Origin: Streptomyces sp. ISL-94
GTDB lineage: Bacteria; Actinomycetota; Actinomycetes; Streptomycetales; Streptomycetaceae
NCBI RefSeq assembly: GCF_018614075.1
Contig: NZ_JAGGOZ010000077.1
Coordinates: forward strand, 16,114 to 80,113
Direction: 5' to 3'
Length of the DNA stretch: 64,000 nucleotides
In this document: one piece after another, positions 43,929 to 52,726 of the stretch
How the letters are laid out: every line of letters begins with the position of its first letter
How positions within the stretch are numbered: the first letter of the stretch is position 1
Position numbers and translations under genes: made by a program
Notes under the pieces: generated by a model
What the model saw: the letters and a program-made list of their open reading frames with translations, nothing else
What the model was told of the DNA's origin: nothing
Databases searched by the model: none

Positions 43929-44657
43929 ATGAACGACGACGTGCGCAACATCGTGCTCGGGGTGATGGCCACCGCCTGCAGCGGCGGGTTCGGCTGGTTC
44001 ACCCGGACCTACCTCTGGCGGCGCGCGCTGCGCCGCAAGCAGGCCTTCTTCGGCCTGCCGACCGGGTCCGACTGTCTGTTCGTGGTCAACCGCCAGATGG
44101 GCGGCACCGATTCCTCCCTGCACCGCAACGATGCCTTCGCCCTCCTGGAGATATCCGCCCTCATCAAGGACTGCGGGGCGAACGTGCAGATCGTCACCCA
44201 CGACGGGGCCCGCCAGGGCTTCGGCGAGCGGGCCGAGTTCTGCGTGGGCGGGCCCGTCTCCAATGCCCGTACGACGGCGCATCTGGCCTCCATGCTGCCG
44301 GGGGTGCGCACCGACGTCGGCCTGGAGCCGGGCCATCCGGATCGCGGGGCCATCCGCGTCGGCGAGGAGAAGTACCGCTGGGAGAAGGGCCGGGTCGAGC
44401 ACGTCCTGCTGGCGCGGCTGACGACCGGGCAGGGCTCGCGGCCGGTGTTCCTGCTGTCGGGCCAGACCGCCAACAGCAACCAGGCCGCCGCCCGTTATCT
44501 CGCCAAGCACCATGTGCAGCTGGCCCGCGAGTACGGCAACGAGTCGTTCTGCGTGATGCTGAAGGTGATCAACTCCGATGCCTACGGGCCGGATGTGACG
44601 GAGCTGGTGGCCGATGTCACCCGGCAGGCCCGGACACCCGTAGCGGAAGCCGCGTGA
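43929..44657 (+). CDS. Hypothetical membrane-anchored protein
   Basis: A 242-residue protein with one N-terminal hydrophobic segment (about 7-25) and a soluble domain that contains CLFVVNRQMGGTDSSLHRNDAFALLEISALIKDCG and PVFLLSGQTANSNQAAARYLAKHH. I do not recognise the family. TAGCAT (43916-43921), 7 nt before ATG, with GTGACC 17 nt upstream, suggests a leaderless transcript; GGATGC/GCATCC flank the -10. The 3' end overlaps the convergent P450 gene by 41 bp. Confidence 0.8.
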   Translation: MNDDVRNIVLGVMATACSGGFGWFTRTYLWRRALRRKQAFFGLPTGSDCLFVVNRQMGGTDSSLHRNDAFALLEISALIKDCGANVQIVTHDGARQGFGERAEFCVGGPVSNARTTAHLASMLPGVRTDVGLEPGHPDRGAIRVGEEKYRWEKGRVEHVLLARLTTGQGSRPVFLLSGQTANSNQAAARYLAKHHVQLAREYGNESFCVMLKVINSDAYGPDVTELVADVTRQARTPVAEAA

Positions 44658-45882
44658 TCCCGTTGATGAAGTTGGACACCAGTCGCCGCGGCGGGCCCGC
44701 CAGTTCGGGTACGGGCATGGTCGCGCACCACTCCTCGTAGAGGGTGCGCAACTGGAGCCGGGCGAAGTGGGCGCCGAGGCAGACGTGCGGGCCGTCCCCG
44801 AAGGAGACGTGCGGGTTGGGCGCCCGGCCGAGGTCGAGGCGGCCGGGGGCGGGGTCGGTGAAGACGCGCTCGTCGTGGTTGGCGGAGGCGTGGAAGACGA
44901 CCACCTTGTCCCCGGCCCGGATCGGCTGCCCGGCCAGTACGGTGTCGGCGGCGGCCGTGCGGCGGAAGCTGAGCACCGGCGGGTGGACGCGCAGCAGTTC
45001 GTCGACGGCCCGCTCCACCGGGACCTGTCCTGCGGCGAGTTGCCGGTAGGCATCCGGTGCGTGGGCGAGCGCGAGCAGCCCGCCGGGCGCGGCGCTGCGG
45101 ACGGTGTCGTTGCCGGCGACGGTGAGCAGGAAGAAGAACATCTCCAGTTCGGCGTCGTCGAGTCCGGCGTGCGCCAGCGCGGTCATCACGTCGTCGCCGG
45201 GGTGCGCCCGCTTGTGGGCGGCCAGTTCCCGGGCGTACGCGAACATCTCGCCGAGCAGCGCCGGGGAGCGCGGGTTCAGCGGCTTGCCGTCGGGGCCGAG
45301 CAGGGGCGCGGGCGCGTCCTCGGGATCCTGGTAGCCGATGACCCGTACGGTCCACTCCAGGAGCAGCGCGCGGTCGGCGGGCGGGACGCCCAGCAGGTCG
45401 GTGAGGTTGAGCAGGGCGTACTCGTCGGTGACCGTGCGCACCAGGTCGGCGGTCCCGTCCTCGGCCCGGTCCCGGGCGGCGGCCAGCAGCGTACGGGCCC
45501 GCTCGCGCACCCGCCCGGCGAAGGCCTCGACGCGGGCGGGGGTGAAGGCGCGGGCGACGAGGCGGCGCAGGCGCCCGTGCTGCGGCGGATCCTGGTTGAG
45601 CATGGTCCGGCGCAGGAAGGGCAGGTCGGCCGGGTCGGGGTCGCGGATCTGGGTGGCGCCGAGCCAGGAGGAGTACGTGCGGTGGTCGCGCAGGACGCGC
45701 ACCACGTCGGCGTGCCGGGTGACCGCCCAGAAGCCGGGGCCTGCGGGCCAGCCCTCGATCTCCGGCTCCGCCTGCCAGGCCACGGGGTGCCGATCGCGCA
45801 GCAGCCGGTATCGCTCGTGCGGGATGCCGTCGGCGTAGATGCGGGGGTCGAAGACGTCTGGGACGTCCGCGGCGTGGTCCAT
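44617..45882 (-). CDS. Cytochrome P450
   Basis: A 421-residue class I P450 with I-helix AGNDT (256-260), the ExxR motif in ELLR (295-298) and heme-ligand Cys368 in FGDGPHVCLGAH. The N-terminal DPRIYADGIPHERYRLLR layout is reminiscent of the CYP124/125/142 group of sterol or branched-lipid hydroxylases, but that is only an impression. No ferredoxin gene is adjacent. ATG 45882 is chosen over an upstream in-frame start. Confidence 0.93.
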   Translation of the reverse strand: MDHAADVPDVFDPRIYADGIPHERYRLLRDRHPVAWQAEPEIEGWPAGPGFWAVTRHADVVRVLRDHRTYSSWLGATQIRDPDPADLPFLRRTMLNQDPPQHGRLRRLVARAFTPARVEAFAGRVRERARTLLAAARDRAEDGTADLVRTVTDEYALLNLTDLLGVPPADRALLLEWTVRVIGYQDPEDAPAPLLGPDGKPLNPRSPALLGEMFAYARELAAHKRAHPGDDVMTALAHAGLDDAELEMFFFLLTVAGNDTVRSAAPGGLLALAHAPDAYRQLAAGQVPVERAVDELLRVHPPVLSFRRTAAADTVLAGQPIRAGDKVVVFHASANHDERVFTDPAPGRLDLGRAPNPHVSFGDGPHVCLGAHFARLQLRTLYEEWCATMPVPELAGPPRRLVSNFINGITRLPLRVSGPAG

Positions 45883-45952
45883 GGGGCCACCGTGACGGGT
45901 GCGCTGCCCCGACCGCAAGGGCGCGCGGCCGACCGCGGGCCGGCCGCACACG

Positions 45953-46486
45953 TCAGCGCTTCAGGTCGCACTCGGCGGACGGGATGGTGGTGTCGGTGCC
46001 CTGCAGGGTGACCCGGCTGAGGGTGTCCGGCACGGCGGAGACGCCGACGGTGCACACGAGCTGGCTGCGGGCCAGTTCCGACAGGTCGCCCACGGCGAAC
46101 GGCACACGGACCGTCATCCCCTCGCTCGGCGAGTACTCGCTCACCGTCACCGAGTCCTCCTTCCCGGCGGGCAGCCGGGGCAGCGCCGTGGTGAGCCCGG
46201 CCTCCCCTGCCCGGCCGCCGGGGCCGTCCAGCAGCAGGTGCACGAGCGCCAGGGGCGCGATGGTGTAGCCGTCGAACAACGTGAACGGGGCCGGGACGAG
46301 CCGGTCGCCCTCCTTGGAGAGGAAGTAGAGGACGGTGCTCTTGCCGGCCCCGGGGACCTTGACGGTGGCGGCGTGGCCGCTGTCGATCACCCCGGTGGTT
46401 TTGATCCCGCATCCGGCGAGCAGCAGGGTGCAGCCCGCCAGCGCCGTGGCCGCCGCGGCCCGGGACCTCGTCTTCCGCGCTGTCAT
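45953..46486 (-). CDS. Lipoprotein, last gene of a two-component system operon
   Basis: A 177-residue exported lipoprotein (lipobox LLLAGCG) starting 4 nt inside the end of the histidine kinase gene (ATGA). The mature domain, with TVLYFLSKEGDRLVPAP, resembles the GerMN/LpqB-type sporulation-germination lipoprotein fold. By position it may modulate the sensor kinase, as CseA does for CseC, but it is not a clear CseA orthologue. Confidence 0.85.
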   Translation of the reverse strand: MTARKTRSRAAAATALAGCTLLLAGCGIKTTGVIDSGHAATVKVPGAGKSTVLYFLSKEGDRLVPAPFTLFDGYTIAPLALVHLLLDGPGGRAGEAGLTTALPRLPAGKEDSVTVSEYSPSEGMTVRVPFAVGDLSELARSQLVCTVGVSAVPDTLSRVTLQGTDTTIPSAECDLKR

Positions 46487-47928
46487 ACCTGTGCCTCCAG
46501 CGGCATGTCGAGGGTGAAGACCGCTCCCCCGGAAGGCGCGTTGGCCGCGCGGAGGGTGCCACCGTGCAGGCGGACGTTCTCCAGGGTGATGGCGAGCCCG
46601 AGGCCGCTGCCGGCGGAGCGGGTCCTGGCCGCGTCGGCCTTGAAGAAGCGGTCGAAGATGTGCGGCAGCACCTCGGGGGCGATGCCGGGTCCGCTGTCGG
46701 CGACGCCGATCAGCAGCCGTTCGCCGTCCTCGCCCGGTGCGGTGCGCACGGTGACGCTCACGGGGGCACCGCCGTGCCGCAGGGCGTTGCCGACGAGGTT
46801 GGCGAGGACCACGTCGAAGCGGCGCGGGTCGAGCCGGGCGCGCACCTGATCCGGCAGCTCGGTGACGACGCGGCCGTCGTCCCAGTGGCGGCGTTCGAGG
46901 GTCTTGCGCACGGCTTCGGCGATGTCCACGTCGTCGAGATTGAGCTCGGCGGCCCGGGCGTCGAAGCGGGAGATCTCCATCAGGTCCTCGACGAGGCCGG
47001 CGAGTTTGCCCGTCTCGGAGCTGACCAGGCGCAGGGCCTTGGCGGTGTCGGCGTCGAGGCGCTCGGCGTCCTCGTCGAGGACCTCGGTGACGGCGAGCAT
47101 CCCGGCGAGGGGGGTGCGCAGTTCGTGGGAGACGTCGGAGGCGAAGCGGCGGGCGCGGACCTCCGCGTCCTGGAGCTCTCGCACGGACTGCTCCAGGGCG
47201 CGGGCGGTCTCGTTGAAGGTGCGGGCGAGTCCGGCGAGTTCGTCGGCGCCCCGGACCTCGATGCGGGTGTCGAGGTGGCCGCGGCCCAGCCGCTGGGCGG
47301 CCCGGCGCATGTCGCGGACCGGCCGCAGCACACTGCGGGCGGCCAGCAGGGCGGGGATGACGGCGATGGCCAGGCCCGGGACGGCGCCCTGCTTGGCGGC
47401 GTCGACCATGGCCTCGACGGTCTGCTTCTCGGTGGAGAGCGGGATGCCGGCGAAGAAGACGGCCCCGGTGGATTCGGCGGAGCCGTTGTGCTCGAAGAGG
47501 GCGGGGACGCCGACGGTGAGCCACGGGTTGCCGCGCTGGTCCTCGACCCGCTGGAAGGCGGTGTACTGGTTGTTGCGGACCTTGTCGCGCAGGTTGTCGG
47601 TGATCACGCCGGAGGTGGGCGTGCCGGGGTTGGTGGAGACGCGCAGACTGCCGTACTCGCCGAAGACGATCCACGGGTGCGGTTTGCCGCGCTTGCCGAG
47701 CTCGATGACGACGCGCTGGAGCTCCTGCTGGTCCAGGGGGAGGCGGATCTCCTGCTGCTCCACCTGGTCCCGCAGGGTGTTGACGGCGGTGTCCTGGGTC
47801 TGTTTGAGGATCGCGTTGCGCGCCTGCTGGTAGGTGAGGGCGGCGGTGGTCACCGCGCTGATCGCGGCGACCAGCAGGAAGGCCGCGATCAGCCGGGTGC
47901 GCAGGCCCAGCGGCGCTATGCGTTTCAC
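46483..47928 (-). CDS. Two-component sensor histidine kinase
   Basis: A 481-residue kinase from GTG 47928. The order is TM1 (about 12-32), a periplasmic-type sensor domain (about 35-180), TM2 (about 183-203), HAMP, HisKA (His in FASDVSHELRTPLAGML) and HATPase_c (NLVGNALRHGG, DSGPGI, GSGLGLAI). It is co-operonic with the response regulator 6 nt upstream and the lipoprotein downstream. Location next to murJ suggests envelope sensing. Confidence 0.92.
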   Translation of the reverse strand: MKRIAPLGLRTRLIAAFLLVAAISAVTTAALTYQQARNAILKQTQDTAVNTLRDQVEQQEIRLPLDQQELQRVVIELGKRGKPHPWIVFGEYGSLRVSTNPGTPTSGVITDNLRDKVRNNQYTAFQRVEDQRGNPWLTVGVPALFEHNGSAESTGAVFFAGIPLSTEKQTVEAMVDAAKQGAVPGLAIAVIPALLAARSVLRPVRDMRRAAQRLGRGHLDTRIEVRGADELAGLARTFNETARALEQSVRELQDAEVRARRFASDVSHELRTPLAGMLAVTEVLDEDAERLDADTAKALRLVSSETGKLAGLVEDLMEISRFDARAAELNLDDVDIAEAVRKTLERRHWDDGRVVTELPDQVRARLDPRRFDVVLANLVGNALRHGGAPVSVTVRTAPGEDGERLLIGVADSGPGIAPEVLPHIFDRFFKADAARTRSAGSGLGLAITLENVRLHGGTLRAANAPSGGAVFTLDMPLEAQV

Positions 47929-47934
47929 CGGGGC

Positions 47935-48618
47935 CTACAGGGGGCCGAAGCGGTAGCCGAAGCCCCGCACGGTCTGTATGTAGCGGGGGCTGCCGGCGGG
48001 GTCCTCGATCTTGTGGCGCAGGCGGCGGACGCAGGCGTCCACGAGCCGGGCGTCGGCGTGGTAGCTGTGGTCCCAGACGTACTCCAGGAGCTGCTGGCGG
48101 GAGAAGACCTGCTCGGGTGAGGCCGACAGGTGCAGCAGGAGCTTGATCTCGCTGGGCGCCAGTGCGACGCGTTCGCCGTTCTTGGCGACGGTCAGCCCGG
48201 CGCGGTCGATGGCCAGTTCGCCGTGGACCTGGACCTCGGGGCGGGCGCCGACGGGGTCGGTGAGCCGGCGCAGCACGGCCCTGATCCGGGCCTCTATGAC
48301 CTGGGTGCGGGCGGGTTTGACGATGTAGTCGTCGGCGCCTGCCTCGAGGCCGATGACGATGTCGAAGTCGTCGCCGCGTGCGGTGAGCATGATGATCGGC
48401 ACTTCGCTGGTCTCGCGGATGCGGTGGCAGACCTGGACGCCGCTGATCCCCGGCAGCATCAGGTCGAGCAGGACGAGCTCGGGGCGGAAGGCCCCCATCA
48501 GGGCGAGGCCTTCCTCGCCGGTCTCGGCGGAGCTCACCTCGTGGCCGCGCCGGCGCAGGCCGAGGCCCACTCCCTCCCGGATGGACGGGTCGTCCTCGAT
48601 CAGCAGTACGCGTGGCAT
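47935..48618 (-). CDS. OmpR-family response regulator
   Basis: A 227-residue regulator with the acidic pocket Glu8/Asp9/Asp10, phospho-acceptor Asp52 in LVLLDLMLPG and a C-terminal winged helix ending YIQTVRGFGYRFGPL. It begins 40 nt downstream of murJ on the same strand and 6 nt before the kinase gene, so one transcript could cover murJ, regulator, kinase and lipoprotein. Confidence 0.93.
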   Translation of the reverse strand: MPRVLLIEDDPSIREGVGLGLRRRGHEVSSAETGEEGLALMGAFRPELVLLDLMLPGISGVQVCHRIRETSEVPIIMLTARGDDFDIVIGLEAGADDYIVKPARTQVIEARIRAVLRRLTDPVGARPEVQVHGELAIDRAGLTVAKNGERVALAPSEIKLLLHLSASPEQVFSRQQLLEYVWDHSYHADARLVDACVRRLRHKIEDPAGSPRYIQTVRGFGYRFGPL

Positions 48619-48658
48619 CCGGTCAGTATCCCAAGGTGTTCCACCGCTTCTCCTCCCC

Positions 48659-50416
48659 CTACCGGCCGGTCTTGCGCCGCAGGGAGTCCAGCAGGTCGGT
48701 GATCTCCGTCAGGCGCAGCGGCCCGGCGAGGAGGACGACGACGAGCGCCAGCGCCGCGGTTCCCGCCCCGACGGCGGCGAAGTCGCCGAAGCGGTCGGCG
48801 GCGCGGGCGGCGGCGTACCCGGCGGCCGCCGCCGGGGTGCAGGCGGCGAGCAGGCGCAGGTGGGTCCGTACGGCGGTCGCGCGCCGCTCCGTACGGGTGG
48901 CCGCGTGCGGGCCGAGCCGGCGGGAGAGGGTGTGGGCGGTCACGGCGGCCCCCGCGAGGAAGGCGAGGGAGGTGGCGGCGGCCATGCCGGTGACGGCCCA
49001 GCGCGGGCTGAGGAGGAAGTACGCGGCCGCGGACAGTCCGGCGTTCAGCGCGGCGACGACCAGGTTCAGGAAGAAGGGGGTGCGGGTGTCGGAGAGGGCG
49101 TAGAAGCCGCGGGAGAGCACGTACTGGGCGGAGTAGGCGATCAGTCCGGGCGCGAAGGCCATGAGTATGCCCGCCATCACCTCGATGTCGGCGGCGCCGG
49201 TGCGGCCGTACTCGAAGACGCTGCCGATCACCCAGGGGGCGAGGGCGGCGAAGAGCGCGGCGGCGGGGACGACGAGGGCCGCGCTGGAGCGCAGGGCGTA
49301 CGAGATGTCCCGGCGGACGGCGCCGAGGTCGGCGTCGGAGGCGGCGGCGCTCATCCGGGGCATCAGGGCGGTGACGAGGGAGACGGTGATGATGCCCTGG
49401 GGGACGATCCACAGCTGGTAGGCGTTGCTGTAGGCGGTGTAGCCGGCGCCGCCCGCGAGGCCGGCTTCGACGGCGTGCTGCCCGGTGGCGGTGGAGAGCC
49501 GGGTGACGACCCAGTAGGCGATCTGGTTGGTGAAGACGAGCATGACCAGCCAGCCCGCGTTGCGCAGCGGGCGGCCCAGTCCGCTGCCGCGCCAGTCGAA
49601 GCGGGGGCGCCAGCGGAATCCTGCGGCGCGCAGCGAGGGGACCAGGGCGAGGGCCTGGATGACGATGCCGGCGGTGGTGCCGAGGCCCAGCAGCCGGGTC
49701 TCGGAGGCGGTCAGGCCGTCGGCGGCGTCGTGGGAGACGTAGAGGAAGAGCCCGAAGACGCCGATGATCACGAAGTTGTTGAGGACCGGGGTCCACATCA
49801 TCGCGCCGAACCTGCCGCGGGCGTTCAGCACTTGGCCGAGCAGGGTGAAGAGCCCGTAGAAGAGGATCTGCGGCAGGCAGTACCGGGCCAGGGCCACGGT
49901 GGTGTCCGCCTGGGCTCCGCTGTAGTCGGTGTACGCCGAGACGATCACCGGGGCGGCGAGGACCGCGACGGCGGTGAGCGCGACGAGGGCGGCGGTGCAG
50001 GCGGTGAGCAGCCGGTCGGTGTAGGCGGAGCCGCCGTCGGAGTGCTCCTTGGCGGCGCGCACCAGCTCGGGGACGAAGACGGCGTTGAGGGCGCCGCCGA
50101 TGAGCAGCATGTAGAGGATGTTGGGGACCGTGTTGGCGACGGCGTAGCCGTCGCCGAGCAGTCCGGTGCCGAGCGCCGCGACGACGACGGCGGAGCGGAC
50201 GAAACCGGTGGCGCGGGAGACGAGGGAGCCGGCCGCCATGAGGGCGCCGCTGCGCAGCACGGAGGTCTTTTTCGGCGCCGCGGTGTCGGCGCCCGCCTCG
50301 GCGGGTCTGGCGCCGGTGGACGTGTCGGCGGCGGTGCCGTTGGCGGTGTCGGTGCCGTTGGCGGTGTCGGTGCCGTTGGCGGTGTCGGTGCCGTTGGCGG
50401 TGTCGGTGGCCGTCAC
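48659..50416 (-). CDS. murJ: Lipid II flippase MurJ (MviN family)
   Basis: A 585-residue polytopic membrane protein with about 14 helices and the MviN signature (SRATGFVRSAVVVAALGTG; PNILYMLLIGGALNAVFVPEL). It translocates lipid II for peptidoglycan synthesis. The start is GTG 50416, overlapping the femX-like stop. The first 45 residues are an unusual hydrophilic tail encoded by an 18-bp tandem repeat giving DTANGT repeats, ahead of the membrane domain at about residue 55. Confidence 0.93.
   Translation of the reverse strand: MTATDTANGTDTANGTDTANGTDTANGTAADTSTGARPAEAGADTAAPKKTSVLRSGALMAAGSLVSRATGFVRSAVVVAALGTGLLGDGYAVANTVPNILYMLLIGGALNAVFVPELVRAAKEHSDGGSAYTDRLLTACTAALVALTAVAVLAAPVIVSAYTDYSGAQADTTVALARYCLPQILFYGLFTLLGQVLNARGRFGAMMWTPVLNNFVIIGVFGLFLYVSHDAADGLTASETRLLGLGTTAGIVIQALALVPSLRAAGFRWRPRFDWRGSGLGRPLRNAGWLVMLVFTNQIAYWVVTRLSTATGQHAVEAGLAGGAGYTAYSNAYQLWIVPQGIITVSLVTALMPRMSAAASDADLGAVRRDISYALRSSAALVVPAAALFAALAPWVIGSVFEYGRTGAADIEVMAGILMAFAPGLIAYSAQYVLSRGFYALSDTRTPFFLNLVVAALNAGLSAAAYFLLSPRWAVTGMAAATSLAFLAGAAVTAHTLSRRLGPHAATRTERRATAVRTHLRLLAACTPAAAAGYAAARAADRFGDFAAVGAGTAALALVVVLLAGPLRLTEITDLLDSLRRKTGR
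50337..50408. repeat. 18-bp in-frame minisatellite in murJ
   Basis: Four exact copies of CCGTTGGCGGTGTCGGTG (50337-50354, 50355-50372, 50373-50390, 50391-50408) encode repeated T-D-T-A-N-G in the cytoplasmic N-terminus of MurJ. Copy-number change would alter the tail length without breaking the frame. Confidence 0.95.
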
Positions 50417-51572
50417 CGGCGGGCCATGTAGGCCTGGAACGCCTTGTAGAGCGCCGTGTTGGTGTATCCGTCCATCGGGGTCTCCCACTCTCCGAGCGTC
50501 TCGACGACCTGTCCGCCGGTGCCGAGCTTCCAGCGCAGCAGCCCGAAAGAGCGTTCGCCGGGGTCGAGGGTGGAGGGTACCCCGCGCATGTCGCATTCGT
50601 CCGCTCCGAGGGCATGGGCGTCCCGCATCATGCGCCACTGAAGGGCGTTGCTGGGGCGGACCTCGCGGCGGTGGTCGGCGGAGGCGCCGGTCTGGTACCA
50701 GACCCGGGTCCCGGTGCTGATCATCGTGTGGGCGGCGAGGACCTCGCCCTGGTGGATGCCCAGGTAGAGCCGCATCCGCCCCGGCTGCTCGGCGTTGAGG
50801 ACCTTGTACTGCCGCTCGTAGTACGCGAGGGAGCGGCCGAGCCGGAAGCCGTCGCGCTCCTCGGTGATCCGCAGCAGCCGGTAGAACTCGGGCAGGTCGG
50901 CGGCGGTGCCGACGACCGTCTCCACGCCCGCCTTCCCTTGCGCACATTGCGCCGCCACTCCTGGTTCAGGCCCGACCACAGGTCGTCGAGGGTGCGGCCG
51001 GCCAGCGGTACGCGGAAGACGTGGCGGGGCTGTGCGTCACCGTCGTCCTCGCCGCCGCAGCGCTTCCAGCCGCGGGTGCGCAGCCGGTCGGCCAGGGCGG
51101 CGCCGACGGGGTCGACCTCGGTGGCGAGGACATCGGACACCTGGCGGCCGGGGCCGGTGCCCGATTTGACGGTGGCCGCGTCCCAGCGGCGGTAGGCGGG
51201 GGTGGGGCCGATGCGGACGGCGAAGGCTCCGGCGGCTCTCAGGTGGCGCATGAGGGGGGTGAGCCAGCGGTCGATGTGCGGGTCGGACCAGTCGGCAACG
51301 GGCCCCTCGGGGAGGTAGGCGAAGTATTTGCGGGTGCCGGGAAATTGGCGATAGAGAACGAGTCCGGCACCGACCAGGGTCCCGTCGGACAAGTGCCATC
51401 CGACCCTTTCCGAGTGCCAAAGGTCCTTCACCTCGCCCCACGACGGGTACTGCAGAAAGCTCGCCCGCCGGTGCCGTGAAAGGAACCACAGGTATTCGGA
51501 AACGGACAGGGCGCGCACGCCGAGCTCCTGGCCCTGGTCCTGCTGATGGGTGGTCACGAGCAGTGCACACAC
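50413..51572 (-). pseudogene. FemX/FemA-like peptidoglycan interpeptide ligase, frameshifted
   Basis: The reading frame from GTG 51572 encodes the N-terminal FemAB half (FLQYPSWGEVKDLWHSERVGWHLSDG, GLNQEWRRNVRKG). It then runs into non-homologous arginine/serine-rich sequence. The C-terminal half (AGVETVVGTAADLPEFYRLL, AHTMISTGTRVWYQTGAS) continues in another frame to 50413. The break lies at about 50931-50940 (AAGGGAAGGC in the coding strand) and fits loss of 1 or 4 nt. Intact relatives add Gly to lipid II. Either the gene is broken or the sequence has an error here. The stop overlaps murJ, so both were one operon. Confidence 0.8.
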
Positions 51573-51794
51573 GGCTGACGGCCTTCCTGTCCGGTCCGAT
51601 GGATACGCACAGGACTCTCACAGCCGCCCGTGACCGGAGGGCGCGGCGAATGTGACCGGACGATGACCGTTTCGCCGCGGTCCACGTCACAGCCGAAATG
51701 CCGACCTTTTCCCCGAGTTCCGCAACCTAAAGTCGCTCTGTCCGCTCCTACTTTGCGGACGCTCATTACTACTGCTACCCGAAGGGGCCCTTCG

Positions 51795-52604
51795 TTGAGC
51801 CGCACACGCCACACCGCCATGGCCGGCACCGCACTACTGGCCCTCGCGCTGACCGCCTGCGGGGGCGGCTCCGGAACCGTCGGAAGCGGCTCCGGCCAGG
51901 CGGAGACGAAGCAGGAGCAGAAGGCGGACATGGCGATCTCCGTGAACCTCACGGGCAATCAGGTCAAGGCCGGTGAGCCGGTGAAGGTGACCCTCTCCGA
52001 GGGCAAGCTGTCGCTGGTGAAGGTGACGGACGGCAAGGGCGGGGAACTGCCGGGCCGGATATCCGCCGACGGCAGGACCTGGACCTCGGAGCGCAACGCC
52101 CCGCCCGGCACGGACTACAAGGTGGAGGCGCAGAACACCGACACCAGGAAGATGACGGTGACCGAGGACGGCCAGACGGTGAAGACCATCCCGGTCTCGG
52201 CCGGAACCCCCGGCGGCCAGAAGGCCTCCTGGTCCGGGAAGATGGTGCTGATGTCCAAGGAGGGCACCATCCGGATGGACTCCCGGTCGGTGGGCCTGGG
52301 CGACGCCTACGACAAGACGGTCGACTACTCGATGCGGCTGACCTGGTCGGGCATGTACGCGCACGCCGCGCCGTGGAACAGCGGCAACTTCGGGAGCGCC
52401 AACACCAGTTCGGGCTGTGTGGGGATGAGCGACGCCAACGCGCGCGCCCTCTACGCCGAGGTGCAGGTCGGCGACCCCTTCGAGGTCGTCGGCGAGGGCT
52501 CGAAGGGCAATGCCGACATGGGCAACGGCTACGGCGAGTGGAACCTCTCCTGGGACCGGTGGAAGGCCAAGAGCGCCCTGTCCGGGGCCCCGCTGAACGG
52601 CTGA
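51795..52604 (+). CDS. L,D-transpeptidase lipoprotein (YkuD fold) with atypical active-site motif
   Basis: A 269-residue exported lipoprotein from TTG 51795 (AAGGGG upstream; lipobox LALTACG). Residues about 45-130 are an Ig-like domain and about 140-255 the YkuD catalytic domain. The motif around the nucleophile Cys208 reads NTSSGCVGMS: the usual S/T-H-G-C has Ser in place of His. An upstream His in YAHAAPW is kept. It would form 3-3 crosslinks in peptidoglycan. It is divergent from the femX/murJ operon. A start at ATG 51819 is possible but shortens the signal peptide. Confidence 0.88.
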   Translation: MSRTRHTAMAGTALLALALTACGGGSGTVGSGSGQAETKQEQKADMAISVNLTGNQVKAGEPVKVTLSEGKLSLVKVTDGKGGELPGRISADGRTWTSERNAPPGTDYKVEAQNTDTRKMTVTEDGQTVKTIPVSAGTPGGQKASWSGKMVLMSKEGTIRMDSRSVGLGDAYDKTVDYSMRLTWSGMYAHAAPWNSGNFGSANTSSGCVGMSDANARALYAEVQVGDPFEVVGEGSKGNADMGNGYGEWNLSWDRWKAKSALSGAPLNG

Positions 52605-52629
52605 GCGGTCGACTGACTCTCGTTCAATC

Positions 52630-52700
52630 GTTACCAGCGCGTAACTTACCGATGGGTTACCTCCAGTAACCCCCTCCGGTTACCGTCGGGTCACTTTGAC
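52630..52700 (+). promoter_or_regulatory. Cluster of GTTAC/GTAAC boxes before the hydrolase gene
   Basis: GTTACC (52630-52635), GTAAC (52641-52645), TTACC (52646-52650), GGTTACC (52655-52661), GTAACC (52666-52671) and GGTTACC (52678-52684) crowd into 55 bp. GTTACCAGCGCGTAAC is a palindrome with 5-bp arms. TTGACAA follows at 52697. It resembles a multi-site repressor or activator region. Confidence 0.5.
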
Positions 52701-52726
52701 AACCCGGCGTACGCGAGGAGTGATTG

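Noticed and set aside
41136-45053. A 1305-codon minus-strand open frame
   Set aside because: It shadows map, ggt and P450 in wrong frames; the translation is Arg/Pro-rich with no domains.
45953-48618. Assignment of this two-component system as CseABC or AfsQ1/Q2
   Set aside because: No ECF sigma gene is adjacent, the gene order differs, and the receiver sequence does not match what I recall of CseB or AfsQ1.
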